Below are positions 26,487 to 35,050 of a DNA stretch of 64,000 nucleotides, piece by piece (the first letter of the stretch is position 1; every line of letters begins with the position of its first letter). Under the pieces are notes generated by a model, which made no database searches, was not told the DNA's origin, and was given only the letters and a program-made list of their open reading frames with translations. The stretch is from Candidatus Poribacteria bacterium (GTDB lineage Bacteria > Poribacteria > WGA-4E > WGA-3G): positions 1-64,000 of the forward strand of contig JAJECN010000024.1 in the NCBI GenBank assembly GCA_022821965.1, given 5' to 3'. The translations under genes were made by a program, and so were the position numbers.

Positions 26487-27524
26487 TCAATTCTCATCCG
26501 CTGTCCAGATTGTCGCGGCGATATGTTGTTCGGGGTTTTCAGCAGTTGTGTAATAGTAGAGCGTTACCAGTTTTCCATCTATGCGCTGAACTGTACGCGT
26601 GTAGCCCAAATCCCAATTCCTACCATCATCACGCAGACAGATTTCATCACCCCAACTTTTGCCATTATCTTCACTGAACTTTGCTCTGATTCCATAAGGC
26701 GTTGATCGGTAACCGTAGGTAACGCAGAGCCTGCCATCCTTCAAACGAACCATGCTCGGTGGATTTCCATTCCTGCCAGCACCACCGTCGGTGTCCGCGG
26801 CTTTGGTCAAGAAAGACCAAGTCTCACCGTTGTCTGTTGAATGACAAATCTCAATCCAGTTGTTACTCAGTTGAGTCCCGTCTTGCTGTTTCGCGTCATA
26901 TCGCCTGCGGAGTGCTGTCACCAGATGCGTCTCAGATATTCGCACCGTTGAAGGCATCACGGAACGGACCTCAATATTATGCGTTATCCAACTGACGAAT
27001 TCAATACTTTCGCCGCCGTTTGTCGTTCGCGCACAGAGGGCGCGATCCCGAATACCTGCTTGCACGCGATCCTCTTTCGCAGAAAGAAAAAGGTGGCAGT
27101 CGCCTACATCGTTGATGAGATAGTCGGTTCGGGAAGTCAGTTTCTTCCCGATGTCTGGTAAATCGTAATCGCCACGCCACGTCTTACCGCGGTCGTAGGA
27201 GATACGGAACCTACTTCCGCTGCACTGCATCGCGAAATCTGGATGTTCAAAATTTATGGGTCCTGGCTCCACAGGATAGACATCAATTTCTTCAGACTGC
27301 CAAGTCTCACCGCCATCTACGCTTCGTCCGAGAATTTGTCGGCTCGGTTCATCACGGGAGATAGCGTGTCCACCTCCACTGCTATCATAGGTGCCGATCT
27401 GGAATCGGACGAGGATCTCATCATCCCAGTGCCAGATACCGCCGTTAGCGGGCCATCCTGCAAACCGACCCTGTTCCTTGTATACAAACCGGTGTTGAGC
27501 AGATAACTGCGTTGGATGTGTCAC
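26487..27524 (-). CDS. Exo-alpha-sialidase-like BNR/Asp-box protein
   Basis: The 345-residue protein has repeated Asp-box patterns (SVDGGETWQS, SYDRGKTWRGD, STDNGETWSF, SEDNGKSWGD), the hallmark of six-bladed sialidase-fold propellers. No signal peptide is seen, which suggests a cytoplasmic enzyme or a missed export signal. The start is GTG with AAGGA about 8 nt upstream. Similar proteins act on sialic-acid or other glycosides, but many family members have no proven activity. The gene is divergent from the BMP gene at 27782. Confidence 0.8.
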   Translation of the reverse strand: MTHPTQLSAQHRFVYKEQGRFAGWPANGGIWHWDDEILVRFQIGTYDSSGGGHAISRDEPSRQILGRSVDGGETWQSEEIDVYPVEPGPINFEHPDFAMQCSGSRFRISYDRGKTWRGDYDLPDIGKKLTSRTDYLINDVGDCHLFLSAKEDRVQAGIRDRALCARTTNGGESIEFVSWITHNIEVRSVMPSTVRISETHLVTALRRRYDAKQQDGTQLSNNWIEICHSTDNGETWSFLTKAADTDGGAGRNGNPPSMVRLKDGRLCVTYGYRSTPYGIRAKFSEDNGKSWGDEICLRDDGRNWDLGYTRTVQRIDGKLVTLYYYTTAENPEQHIAATIWTADEN

Positions 27525-27714
27525 TTAGGCGTTCCTTCCTTACAGAAAATCATCAATTGAATTATTGCACAAGTATTCCTAAAAAGTATATGCAATTTGT
27601 GCAAGCGTGTCAACAGAAATTCCCAAACCCATTCAGTTCTCGGTTTTCGCAGTTTTATCGGATAAATCGCTCCTACAAGAGAACGAATACTTCTGAGAAT
27701 CACATTATTAACAC

Positions 27715-27744
27715 TTTACATTTTTCGTGTAAACATGCTATACT
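27715..27744 (+). promoter_or_regulatory. Sigma-70-type promoter with overlapping palindrome
   Basis: The -35 box TTTACA (27715-27720) is 18 nt from an extended -10 box TGCTATACT (27736-27744). Transcription would start near 27751, about 30 nt before the GTG of the first BMP gene. The palindrome TTTACA-N7-TGTAAA (27715-27733) overlaps the -35 and spacer, as an operator would. No regulator gene is adjacent. Confidence 0.6.
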
Positions 27745-27781
27745 TTTCCAAACATTCTTGTAAAGAAGGAGAAATTCTGAC

Positions 27782-28852
27782 GTGATACAAATATCTTATA
27801 AGTTACGCAATAACGTTGCCATCTATGCATTACACCTGTCTCTTTTCATCATCGGACTCATGCTAATCGGGAGTACAAACCTTGAGGCAAAAGGACATGA
27901 AAAATTTAAGGTTGCCATGCTGCTTCCGGGGTCAATCAGTGATGCTGGTTGGAACGCTTTAGCTTATGAAGGTCTTAAGGCAATTGAAAAACAACTCGGT
28001 GCCGAAATTAGCCACGCTGAAACCCGAACCCCCACAGATCAGGAAGAACAATTCCGTGCCTATGCCCTTGACGGTTACAGCATGGTTTTCGGACACGGAT
28101 ATGAGTTTCAAGACCCCGCGAAAGCAGTCGCTCCGGATTTTCCTGAGACGATCTTCATTACGTCTTCCGGCGGCACCATCACCGACAACATTTCACCCGT
28201 TAACTTTCGTGTTGAGCAGGCCGCCTACCTGTTAGGCATAATCGCTGGTATGATGACAAACACAAATAAACTCGGTGTCATGGGCGGACAGAACATCCCA
28301 TCCGTCAACAGCACGTTTATGGCGTTTGAAGGGGGCGCAAAAAGCGTGAATCCTGATGCAGAGGTATCTTGGGTATACGTCGGAAATTGGGAGGACATCG
28401 GCAAAGGCAAAGAACTCGCACTCGCACAGATTAGCGAAGGCGTTGACTTTATTTTTCCCAATGCTGACGCAGCGGGACTCGGTGCCTATGAAGCCGCTGA
28501 GATTTTTAATAAATCTGAAACCGCCCAAAAAGAGGGAAGGATGGTGTATACCTTCGGTGCGAATCGCGACAAGAGTGATATTTCCCCCACTGTGATTGCC
28601 AACGCAGTAATTACACCGGACGCATTTGTGAAAATCGCCAAGATCATTAAAGAAGGCAAATTTAAGCCGCAGATCTATACCTTCAACATGCTAACCGACG
28701 AAGCGATCACGCTTACCTACAGTCCTACATTGAAAAGTAAGGTACCGGAAGCAGTGCAAAAAGCCGTCGAAGATGCCAAAGCCAAAATCCTCGCAGGTGA
28801 GTTGAAGGTCCCACAGATCGACTTCTCCGAAAAGGAAGACGACAAAGATTAA
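27782..28852 (+). CDS. BMP-family ABC transporter substrate-binding protein (copy 1)
   Basis: This 356-residue protein belongs to the basic membrane protein (BMP/PnrA) family that binds purine nucleosides or similar ligands for ABC import. An N-terminal hydrophobic segment (ALHLSLFIIGLMLIGSTNLEA, about 16-36) acts as a signal. There is no lipobox Cys, unlike PnrA lipoproteins. Family features include KVAMLLPGSISDAGWNALAYEGL and FGHGYEFQDPAKAVAPDFPET. The start is GTG with AAGGAG 10 nt upstream. It is the likely partner of the ATPase/permease genes at 21733-25488. Confidence 0.9.
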   Translation: MIQISYKLRNNVAIYALHLSLFIIGLMLIGSTNLEAKGHEKFKVAMLLPGSISDAGWNALAYEGLKAIEKQLGAEISHAETRTPTDQEEQFRAYALDGYSMVFGHGYEFQDPAKAVAPDFPETIFITSSGGTITDNISPVNFRVEQAAYLLGIIAGMMTNTNKLGVMGGQNIPSVNSTFMAFEGGAKSVNPDAEVSWVYVGNWEDIGKGKELALAQISEGVDFIFPNADAAGLGAYEAAEIFNKSETAQKEGRMVYTFGANRDKSDISPTVIANAVITPDAFVKIAKIIKEGKFKPQIYTFNMLTDEAITLTYSPTLKSKVPEAVQKAVEDAKAKILAGELKVPQIDFSEKEDDKD

Positions 28853-28873
28853 CATATTCTTCTAAACCGTGTG

Positions 28874-28904
28874 TTGCTGGCGTGTTTTTTCAGCGCGCCA
28901 GCAA
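28874..28904. terminator. Hairpin between the two BMP genes
   Basis: A perfect 9-bp stem, TTGCTGGCG (28874-28882) and CGCCAGCAA (28896-28904), surrounds a loop that itself contains six Ts. No U-run follows the stem, so it may be an attenuator or an mRNA-stabilising hairpin rather than a full terminator. Confidence 0.4.
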
Positions 28905-28922
28905 ATACAAAGGGAAATTTAT

Positions 28923-29969
28923 ATGAAACATACCTCTTGTAAATCAGGACATGGCATTGTAACCCATGCTCTGTACTTATGCTTCTTCGCAATTGGACTT
29001 ATACTCATTGGAAATACGGATGTTTCTGCGAAAGGGCATGAAAAATTCAAAGTTGCATTGCTTTTACCTGCTTCTATTACCGACGGTGGATGGAACGCTT
29101 TCGCTTATGATGGACTCAAAGCGATAGAAAAGGAGTTAGGCGCGAAAATTAGCCACATTGAGAGCCGAACCCCCACTGATCAGGAAGCACATTTTCGCGA
29201 TTACGCCATGGATGGGTATCAACTTATTTTTGGACACGGCTTTGGATATCAGGATCCTGCGAAACAAGTTGCCCCAGATTTTCCTGAAACAGTTTTTATT
29301 ACATCGACCGGTAACACCGTCACCGATAACATATCTCCAATAGTTTTCGCGATTGAGGAGCCTGTTTACTTGTTAGGGGTTATAGCCGGATCGATGTCCC
29401 AAACAAACAAAATCGGTATTGTCGGTGGACAAAACATCTCGGCTATCAATAGTATGTTTAGTGCGTTTGAAGAGGGGGCAAAAAGCGTTAACCCTGATGT
29501 CGAAGTCCGCCGTGCGTATGTAGGCAATTGGTCGGACATCGGTAAAGGGAAGGAACTCGCCCTGGCGCACATTAATGAAGGCTGCGATTTTCTTTTTCCG
29601 GTTGCGGATGTCGCCGGACTCGGCGTTTTTCAAGCCGTAGAGGCAGCACAAGCCGAGGGAAAGACAGTCTACGCTTTTGGGGTATATCGAGACCAAAGCA
29701 CGTTGTCACCTACAACTATAGTTGCGAGTGCCATTGTTACACCCAAGGTCTTTGTAACACTCGCCAAGGTTGTGATGGAACAGACCTTTGAACCGCAACC
29801 CTATCGCTTCACAATGGCAGAGGATGAAGCACTTACTTTCGTCTACAATCCTGTGTTAAAGGATAAGGTACCAGAAGCGGTGCAAAAACTCGTTGCGCAG
29901 GTAAAAGCCAAAATCATTGCTGGCAAATTAAAGGTGTCACAAACCTATTTAACTGAGGAACACAAATAA
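28923..29969 (+). CDS. BMP-family ABC transporter substrate-binding protein (copy 2)
   Basis: This is a tandem paralogue of the preceding gene (348 residues from ATG 28923, which has GGGA 8 nt upstream; an earlier GTG at 28869 lies within the hairpin region). The two proteins share long blocks such as TNTKLGV/TNKIGIVGGQNI, GAKSVNPD and VYVGNWEDIGKGKELALA-like sequences. Copy 2 lacks a few residues after the segment GVFQAVEAAQAEG. A signal segment is seen (FFAIGLILIGNTDVSA). Two binding proteins for one permease set suggest related but different ligands. Confidence 0.9.
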   Translation: MKHTSCKSGHGIVTHALYLCFFAIGLILIGNTDVSAKGHEKFKVALLLPASITDGGWNAFAYDGLKAIEKELGAKISHIESRTPTDQEAHFRDYAMDGYQLIFGHGFGYQDPAKQVAPDFPETVFITSTGNTVTDNISPIVFAIEEPVYLLGVIAGSMSQTNKIGIVGGQNISAINSMFSAFEEGAKSVNPDVEVRRAYVGNWSDIGKGKELALAHINEGCDFLFPVADVAGLGVFQAVEAAQAEGKTVYAFGVYRDQSTLSPTTIVASAIVTPKVFVTLAKVVMEQTFEPQPYRFTMAEDEALTFVYNPVLKDKVPEAVQKLVAQVKAKIIAGKLKVSQTYLTEEHK

Positions 29970-30009
29970 TCTATATGAGATCCGTAACCCTGTATTGGGA
30001 GCATGCATC

Positions 30010-32724
30010 ATGACGCACACAATGGAAATTGACGGTGTTGAAGTTGCCTTTTCCGAGGGTGAAACCATCCTTGAAATCGCACAACGCCATCAAAAAGAGA
30101 TTCCAACGCTCTGCTACGACCCAAGGCTTGAACCTTTCGGTGGGTGTCGTCTTTGCATTGTTGAGTTAGAAGGTGCGCGAAATCCGGTCGCATCCTGCAC
30201 AACGAAGGCAACTGCGGGGATGGTCGTCCGAACAACAACTGATACAATAGAGGCATACCGGAAGACGCTGCTGGAAATGGTTGTTGGCGAGAATCGTGAA
30301 GTCGATGTGTCACCGTTGCGCGGCTACGCATCTGGTGAACTCGCGGACCTCCGCGATAAGTACGGTGTTAACGGTACGAGTATAACAGGGGCAACATCTG
30401 GTACGAGCAAAACTGACGATGGCAATCCATTCATTCTCAGAGATTATGAACTCTGCATCTCCTGTTATCGGTGTGTGCGCGTCTGTGCTGAACAGGAGGG
30501 TGACCACGCCATTAACGTCATGAACCGCGGTTTCCATACACAGATTACGACTGAATTTGATGGGCTTCTCAAGGACTCCGCCTGCACGTTTTGTGGACAG
30601 TGCATCCAGACCTGTCCGACCGGTGCGCTCGCTGACAAAAAAGCACTCCGGGCGGTTGATGAAGTGGAGGATGCTGTTCCTGACAAAACACGCACAATCT
30701 GTCCGTATTGCGGCGTAGGGTGTTCCGTTGACATTCTAACGAAGGACGAAAAAATCGTTGGCATCCATCCCGCAATGGACGGACCTGCAAATCAAGGTGC
30801 ACTCTGTGTTAAAGGGCAGTTTGCTTACGATTTCGTTCAACATCCCGACCGCTTGAAAACGCCACTCATCCGTGGTGACGATGGCGAACTCCACGAAGCC
30901 ACATGGGAAGAGGCTCTCGACAGAGCCGCTGAAGGGTTTCGGGAAGTCCATGCTGAACACGGGAGGCATAGCATCTACGGGATTGCTTCTGGACGCGCAC
31001 CCAGTGAAGCGGCGTATCTCATGCAGAAGTTTATCCGCGCAGGCTTCGGGACAAATTACATCGACAATTGCAGCCGTGCCTGACACGCACCGACCGTTGC
31101 CGGTCTGGCAGCGACAATCGGGCGTGGCGCGATGTCTAATCCACTCGTTGACATGCAAAAGCCGGATGTTATTTTCTGCATCGGCACGAATATGACGGAA
31201 TGCCACCCTGTTGCCGCGACGGGGCTTAAGAAGGCAGTCGCCCGCGGTGCGAAACTTATCGTCGCCGATCCGAGGCGTATCGGCTTGGCGGAGATGTCTC
31301 ATCTCTATCTGCCACTCCGAGTCGGTTCCGACACCGCACTGCTTCTCGGTATGGCACACGTGATCGCCCGCGAAGGCTTGATTGACGAAGACTTCATCGA
31401 AAACCGCACGACAGGATTTGATGACTTCTTTGAACATATCAGCGAATGGACACCAGAGTGGGCAGAAACGATCACAGGGGTGCCAGCGAAAGACATTGAA
31501 ACGGCGGCGATCTGGTACGGCACTGCGAACAGAGGCGCGATCTATTATACACTCGGAATCACCGAACATATCTGTGGCGTTGAGAATGTCCAGAGTCTCT
31601 GCAACCTTGTGCTGATGACTGGGAACGTCGGACGGGAAGGAACAGGTATCAACCCGATGCGTGGGCAGAATAATATCCAAGGCGCAGGGGACAGCGGCGC
31701 ACTGCCAAACAACTATCCCGGTTTCCAAGCCGTTACAGAACCAGAGTATCAGGCGAAGTTCAAAGCGGCTTATGGCAGAGAGGTTGACTTAGAGAAGGGG
31801 ATTACCAAAGTTACCGCCTTGGATCTCTGTGGCGACAGCATCCACGCAATGCTCATTGATGGTGAAAACACGTTGCTATCAGATCCCGATCGAGAGCACT
31901 GTGAGCACGCGCTTCGCTCGCTGGAACATCTTGTCGTCATTGACATTTTCCTCACCGAAACCGCCGAACTTGCTGATGTGGTGCTGCCGGCGACCGCATG
32001 GGGTGAAACGGATGGCATTTGCACGAATACAGAACGTCGTGTCCAACGGATGCGTGCCGCAGTCCCACCACCCGGTGAGGCGAAACCGGATTGGTGGATT
32101 ATCTCCCAAATCGCACAACGCCTCGGATTTAAAGGTTTTGATTACGACACGCCGAAACCAATTTTCAACGAACTCTGTCGACTTTCACCGATTTATGAGG
32201 GATTAGATTGGGAACGCATTGAGAAAGGTGCCACGGACATCTTAAACAATCAGTGGCCCGTACCGCACAAAGAACACCCCGGTACACCACGGCTACACGA
32301 AGAAACGTTCGCCAACGGACGCGGTATCTTTTCAAACGTGCATTATCGAGACCCTGCCGAAACTATTAGCGAGGAATTTCCGATATGGCTCACAACAGGG
32401 AGACGCTTGCAATCCTATCACACTCGTACACAAACAGGCAGAGCACAAGGGATTGATTACCTCTTACCGGAGGAATCATTGGAGGTCAATCCTGCTGACC
32501 TTGAGAAATGGGAATTAACGGATGGGGAATGGTGTAAAATGAGCAGTGCGCGTGGTAGTATCACTATAAAAGTGAAAGCGACAAATCGTTCGCCGAGCGG
32601 GACTGTTTTCGCCAGCTTTAGCTTCGCAGATGTCCCCGTCAACCTATTAACAGGTTCCGGTTACGACCCAATTACCCACACCGCCGAATTGAAGGTGTGC
32701 CCCGTCAGGTTAGAGCCACTTTGA
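30010..32724 (+). CDS. fdhA: Formate dehydrogenase alpha subunit, selenocysteine form
   Basis: Molybdenum or tungsten formate dehydrogenase oxidises formate to CO2 or works in reverse. From ATG 30010 (GGGAG 8 nt upstream) to 32724 the frame gives 904 residues, interrupted only by TGA 31081-31083 at codon 358. This is the catalytic Sec site: NCSRA-U-HAPTVAGLAATIGRGAMSN, close to E. coli FdhF. Domains in order: a 2Fe-2S domain (C35, C46, C49, C63), two 4Fe-4S motifs (C149-C159 and C192-C202), and the Mo-domain cluster CPYCGVGC (231-238). The bis-MGD domain follows, with GRRLQSYHTRTQTGR near the end. The usual His-Cys3 cluster between the first two regions lacks its ligands. No FdhB or FdhD gene is nearby. 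Confidence 0.96.
31081..31113 (+). promoter_or_regulatory. Selenocysteine codon and SECIS hairpin of fdhA
   Basis: UGA at 31081-31083 is followed by the stem CGTTGCC (31095-31101), loop GGTCT (31102-31106) and GGCAGCG (31107-31113). The stem is 7 bp with one G-U pair, and the loop starts 18 nt after the UGA. The loop bases GGUCU are the same as those SelB reads in E. coli fdhF. This is a strong bacterial SECIS element. Confidence 0.92.
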
Positions 32725-32762
32725 GGAATGCTTAAGGCGAGCGAGAGAAATGGAGACAATGT

Positions 32763-33104
32763 ATGTGTGATGATGCGAAGTTTGAGAAAAGCAGTGGGAA
32801 CGTGTTTAAGGATATAGGTTTTTCTGATGAAGAGGCAGAAGCCTTGTCGTTTCGGACGAAGTTGACTTTTGAGGTATTTACACTTCTCAAGAAGTCTCGG
32901 CTGAGACGCGTGAAGGCGGCGAAACTTCTGGAGGTTGACCCAGCAGACATCTCGAAACTCAAGAATGGGGACGATGACCATTTCAGCGTGGCATGCCTTT
33001 CTGACTTTCGGGATCGGTTGAAACGTTATATGGCAGGTCGGGGTACGCCATCAGAAAATAGCAATACACAAAACGCAACAGACGTACTTGGAGGTGGAAG
33101 ATGA
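32763..33104 (+). CDS. HTH protein, HigA2-like / XRE family
   Basis: The 113-residue protein has a Cro/C1-type helix-turn-helix at about 58-85 (LKKSRLRRVKAAKLLEVDPADISKLKNG). A GFSDEEAEALSFRTKL stretch precedes it, as in HigA2-like antitoxins and small XRE regulators. GGAG lies 8 nt before the ATG. No HigB/RelE-type toxin is next to it. Instead the stop overlaps the start of a cupin gene by ATGA, so a regulator role for this gene pair is more likely than a toxin-antitoxin pair. DNA target unknown. Confidence 0.75.
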   Translation: MCDDAKFEKSSGNVFKDIGFSDEEAEALSFRTKLTFEVFTLLKKSRLRRVKAAKLLEVDPADISKLKNGDDDHFSVACLSDFRDRLKRYMAGRGTPSENSNTQNATDVLGGGR

Positions 33105-33406
33105 ATTGGAAATCGCGCTGGTTAGAACAGCATACGGACGCTGACGCGTTAAAGCAACAGCTGCAATCCGAAGGCTTCAATGCCTATGAATGGACAGGCC
33201 GCCCGGGCGGTGCCTATCTTGACTATATCCACGCGCAAGATGAAGTTGTCTGTGTCCTGTCCGGCACAGCTGACGTGAAGGTTGCCGATGAACAAGGGAC
33301 TGTCGAATCTGGTGACCGGATGGACGTTCCTGCGAATACCTATCATTCGATTACCGTCACGAGTAAGGAACCCTTGGTCGTCCTGACGGGAATGCGAAGC
33401 ACTTAG
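33101..33406 (+). CDS. Small cupin-domain protein
   Basis: The 101-residue protein is a single cupin barrel. The first motif is weak (DYIHAQDEVVCVLSGTADVKV) and the second reads GDRMDVPANTYHSITV. Only a few of the usual His/Glu metal ligands are present, so it may bind a metal poorly or not at all. It starts within the stop of the HTH gene (ATGA), which suggests coupled translation. Function unknown. Confidence 0.8.
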   Translation: MNWKSRWLEQHTDADALKQQLQSEGFNAYEWTGRPGGAYLDYIHAQDEVVCVLSGTADVKVADEQGTVESGDRMDVPANTYHSITVTSKEPLVVLTGMRST

Positions 33407-33439
33407 GATTGCACGACTAAAATAAAAAAAGGAGTATTT

Positions 33440-34927
33440 ATGAATATTACCGTCAAAACGGGGGCGTTTACCCAAGAACAGAGCGATGTCATCGCCATCG
33501 GTATATTGGAAAATCCAGATTTCTATAGCGCACCTCTCCAAAATATAGAACAAGCCCTCGGTGGACGCATTCGCGAAGTGATGAATCTTGGGGACTTCAA
33601 AGGCAAACACAAAACCACCTGTTGGATCTATACAAATGGAGCAATAACCGCACCTCGCGTGCTGCTGGTCGGTTTAGGTGAATACCACGATCTTACTGTT
33701 GAGAAAGTCCGTGAGGCAGCCGGTAACGCCGCACGAACGATTCGCGACATGGAATTAAGTACCGCAGCAATTCCGATCCCTATCGAAGCCACCCCTGAAA
33801 TGATTCAAGCCGCAGCGGAGGCAACCCTTCTCGCACTCTACCAGTTCAATGAGCATAAAACAGATAGCGACGATGACGACGAAAAAAAGAAACTTGAATC
33901 CATTACGTTCTTAGCCGAGAGCGAGCAGAGCAAAGCAATGATAGAAAATGCTGCGCAGCGCGGCGAAACGATAGCCAAAGGCACACTCCTTGCCCGCGAT
34001 TTAAGCAATCAGCCAGCGAACTATCTCACACCGACACAACTCGCTGAAAAGGCACAGGCGGTAGCAGAAGCATCAGGACTCGGTTGCGAAATTTTTGACA
34101 AAGCAACCCTCGAAGAAAAAGGTTTCCGAACACTTCTCGCTGTCGCCCAAGGAAGTGCCGAAGAACCACGCTTTATCATCCTGGAATATACGCCCGATGG
34201 TGAGGGGCAAGACACGGTCGTGCTTGTCGGAAAAGGGATTACGTTTGACACAGGTGGTATCTCGCTCAAAGGCGGCAGCGGCATGCATGAGATGAAACAT
34301 GATATGTCAGGTGCCGCAGCAGTCATAGGAGCGATGCAAGTCATCGGTCAACTCAAACCCAATGTTCGTGTTATTGGTTTGGTTGCCGCAACCGAAAATA
34401 TGCCGAGCGGAACTGCGGTTAAACCGGGCGATGTCGTCACCTCTTACGGCGGCAAAACGATTGAGATTCTCAACACCGATGCAGAGGGACGATTGGTGTT
34501 GGCGGATGCCCTCGGATGGACAGCACAGTATAACCCCAAAGGCGTTATTGACTTAGCCACACTCACCGGTGCTGTCATTACCTGCTTAGGGCATATCGCA
34601 GCAGGGGCGATGGGCACAGATGCGGAACTCATGGCGAAAGTGAAATCGGCAGCCGTAAAAACACATGAACGCGTTTGGGAATTGCCTCTTTGGGACGATT
34701 ACGATGAAGGGGTCAAAAGCAAGGTCGCAGATGTACAAAACATCGGCGATGGTGGCGCAGGCACAATCGCAGGCGGAGCATTTCTGAAGAAATTCGCAGA
34801 AGGCTACCCATGGGTGCATCTCGATATCGCTGGCACTGCTTGGGGTATGAAAGGTGCCAACTACATCCCTGAAGGAGCGTCGGGCTACGGCGTGCGGTTG
34901 TTGGTGCAATTGGTTGAAGATTGGTAG
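33440..34927 (+). CDS. pepA: Leucyl aminopeptidase (M17 family)
   Basis: PepA is a cytosolic two-metal aminopeptidase that removes N-terminal residues; in some bacteria it also binds DNA. The 495-residue protein has the M17 catalytic signatures VGKGITFDTGGISLKGG (with the catalytic Lys), MKHDMSGAAAV and NTDAEGRLVLADAL (the family's NTDAEGRL motif). All are in the C-terminal half, after an N-terminal macro-like domain. GGAG lies 6 nt before the ATG. The N-terminal domain has a small acidic insert (DSDDDDEKKK, near 150). Confidence 0.95.
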   Translation: MNITVKTGAFTQEQSDVIAIGILENPDFYSAPLQNIEQALGGRIREVMNLGDFKGKHKTTCWIYTNGAITAPRVLLVGLGEYHDLTVEKVREAAGNAARTIRDMELSTAAIPIPIEATPEMIQAAAEATLLALYQFNEHKTDSDDDDEKKKLESITFLAESEQSKAMIENAAQRGETIAKGTLLARDLSNQPANYLTPTQLAEKAQAVAEASGLGCEIFDKATLEEKGFRTLLAVAQGSAEEPRFIILEYTPDGEGQDTVVLVGKGITFDTGGISLKGGSGMHEMKHDMSGAAAVIGAMQVIGQLKPNVRVIGLVAATENMPSGTAVKPGDVVTSYGGKTIEILNTDAEGRLVLADALGWTAQYNPKGVIDLATLTGAVITCLGHIAAGAMGTDAELMAKVKSAAVKTHERVWELPLWDDYDEGVKSKVADVQNIGDGGAGTIAGGAFLKKFAEGYPWVHLDIAGTAWGMKGANYIPEGASGYGVRLLVQLVEDW

Positions 34928-34930
34928 ATT

Positions 34931-35050
34931 TAATGGTTGTCAGTTATCGGTTAAGAACCGTCTGGTAACAATTTACCCAGTTTGGAGTCTTCAGGTAGTG
35001 TTAATTGTTACCAGAATCCTCTTTAACTGACAACTGACATCCGACAACTA
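34931..35050. repeat. Palindromic repeat family A copy between pepA and leuA
   Basis: GTTGTCAGTTATCGGTTAAG on the left and TTTAACTGACAACTGAC plus CGACAACTATTA on the right flank a stem made of GGTAACAATT and AATTGTTACC. The copy spans the whole gap between the convergent genes and reaches the leuA stop codon. Confidence 0.8.

Noticed and set aside
29995..30010. TTG 29995 as start of formate dehydrogenase
   Set aside because: ATG 30010 has a GGGAG site 8 nt upstream and keeps the ferredoxin domain complete.
31132..32724. Formate dehydrogenase as two separate genes or a nonsense pseudogene
   Set aside because: The UGA is at the known Sec codon and is followed by a strong SECIS; both halves are in the same frame and complete.
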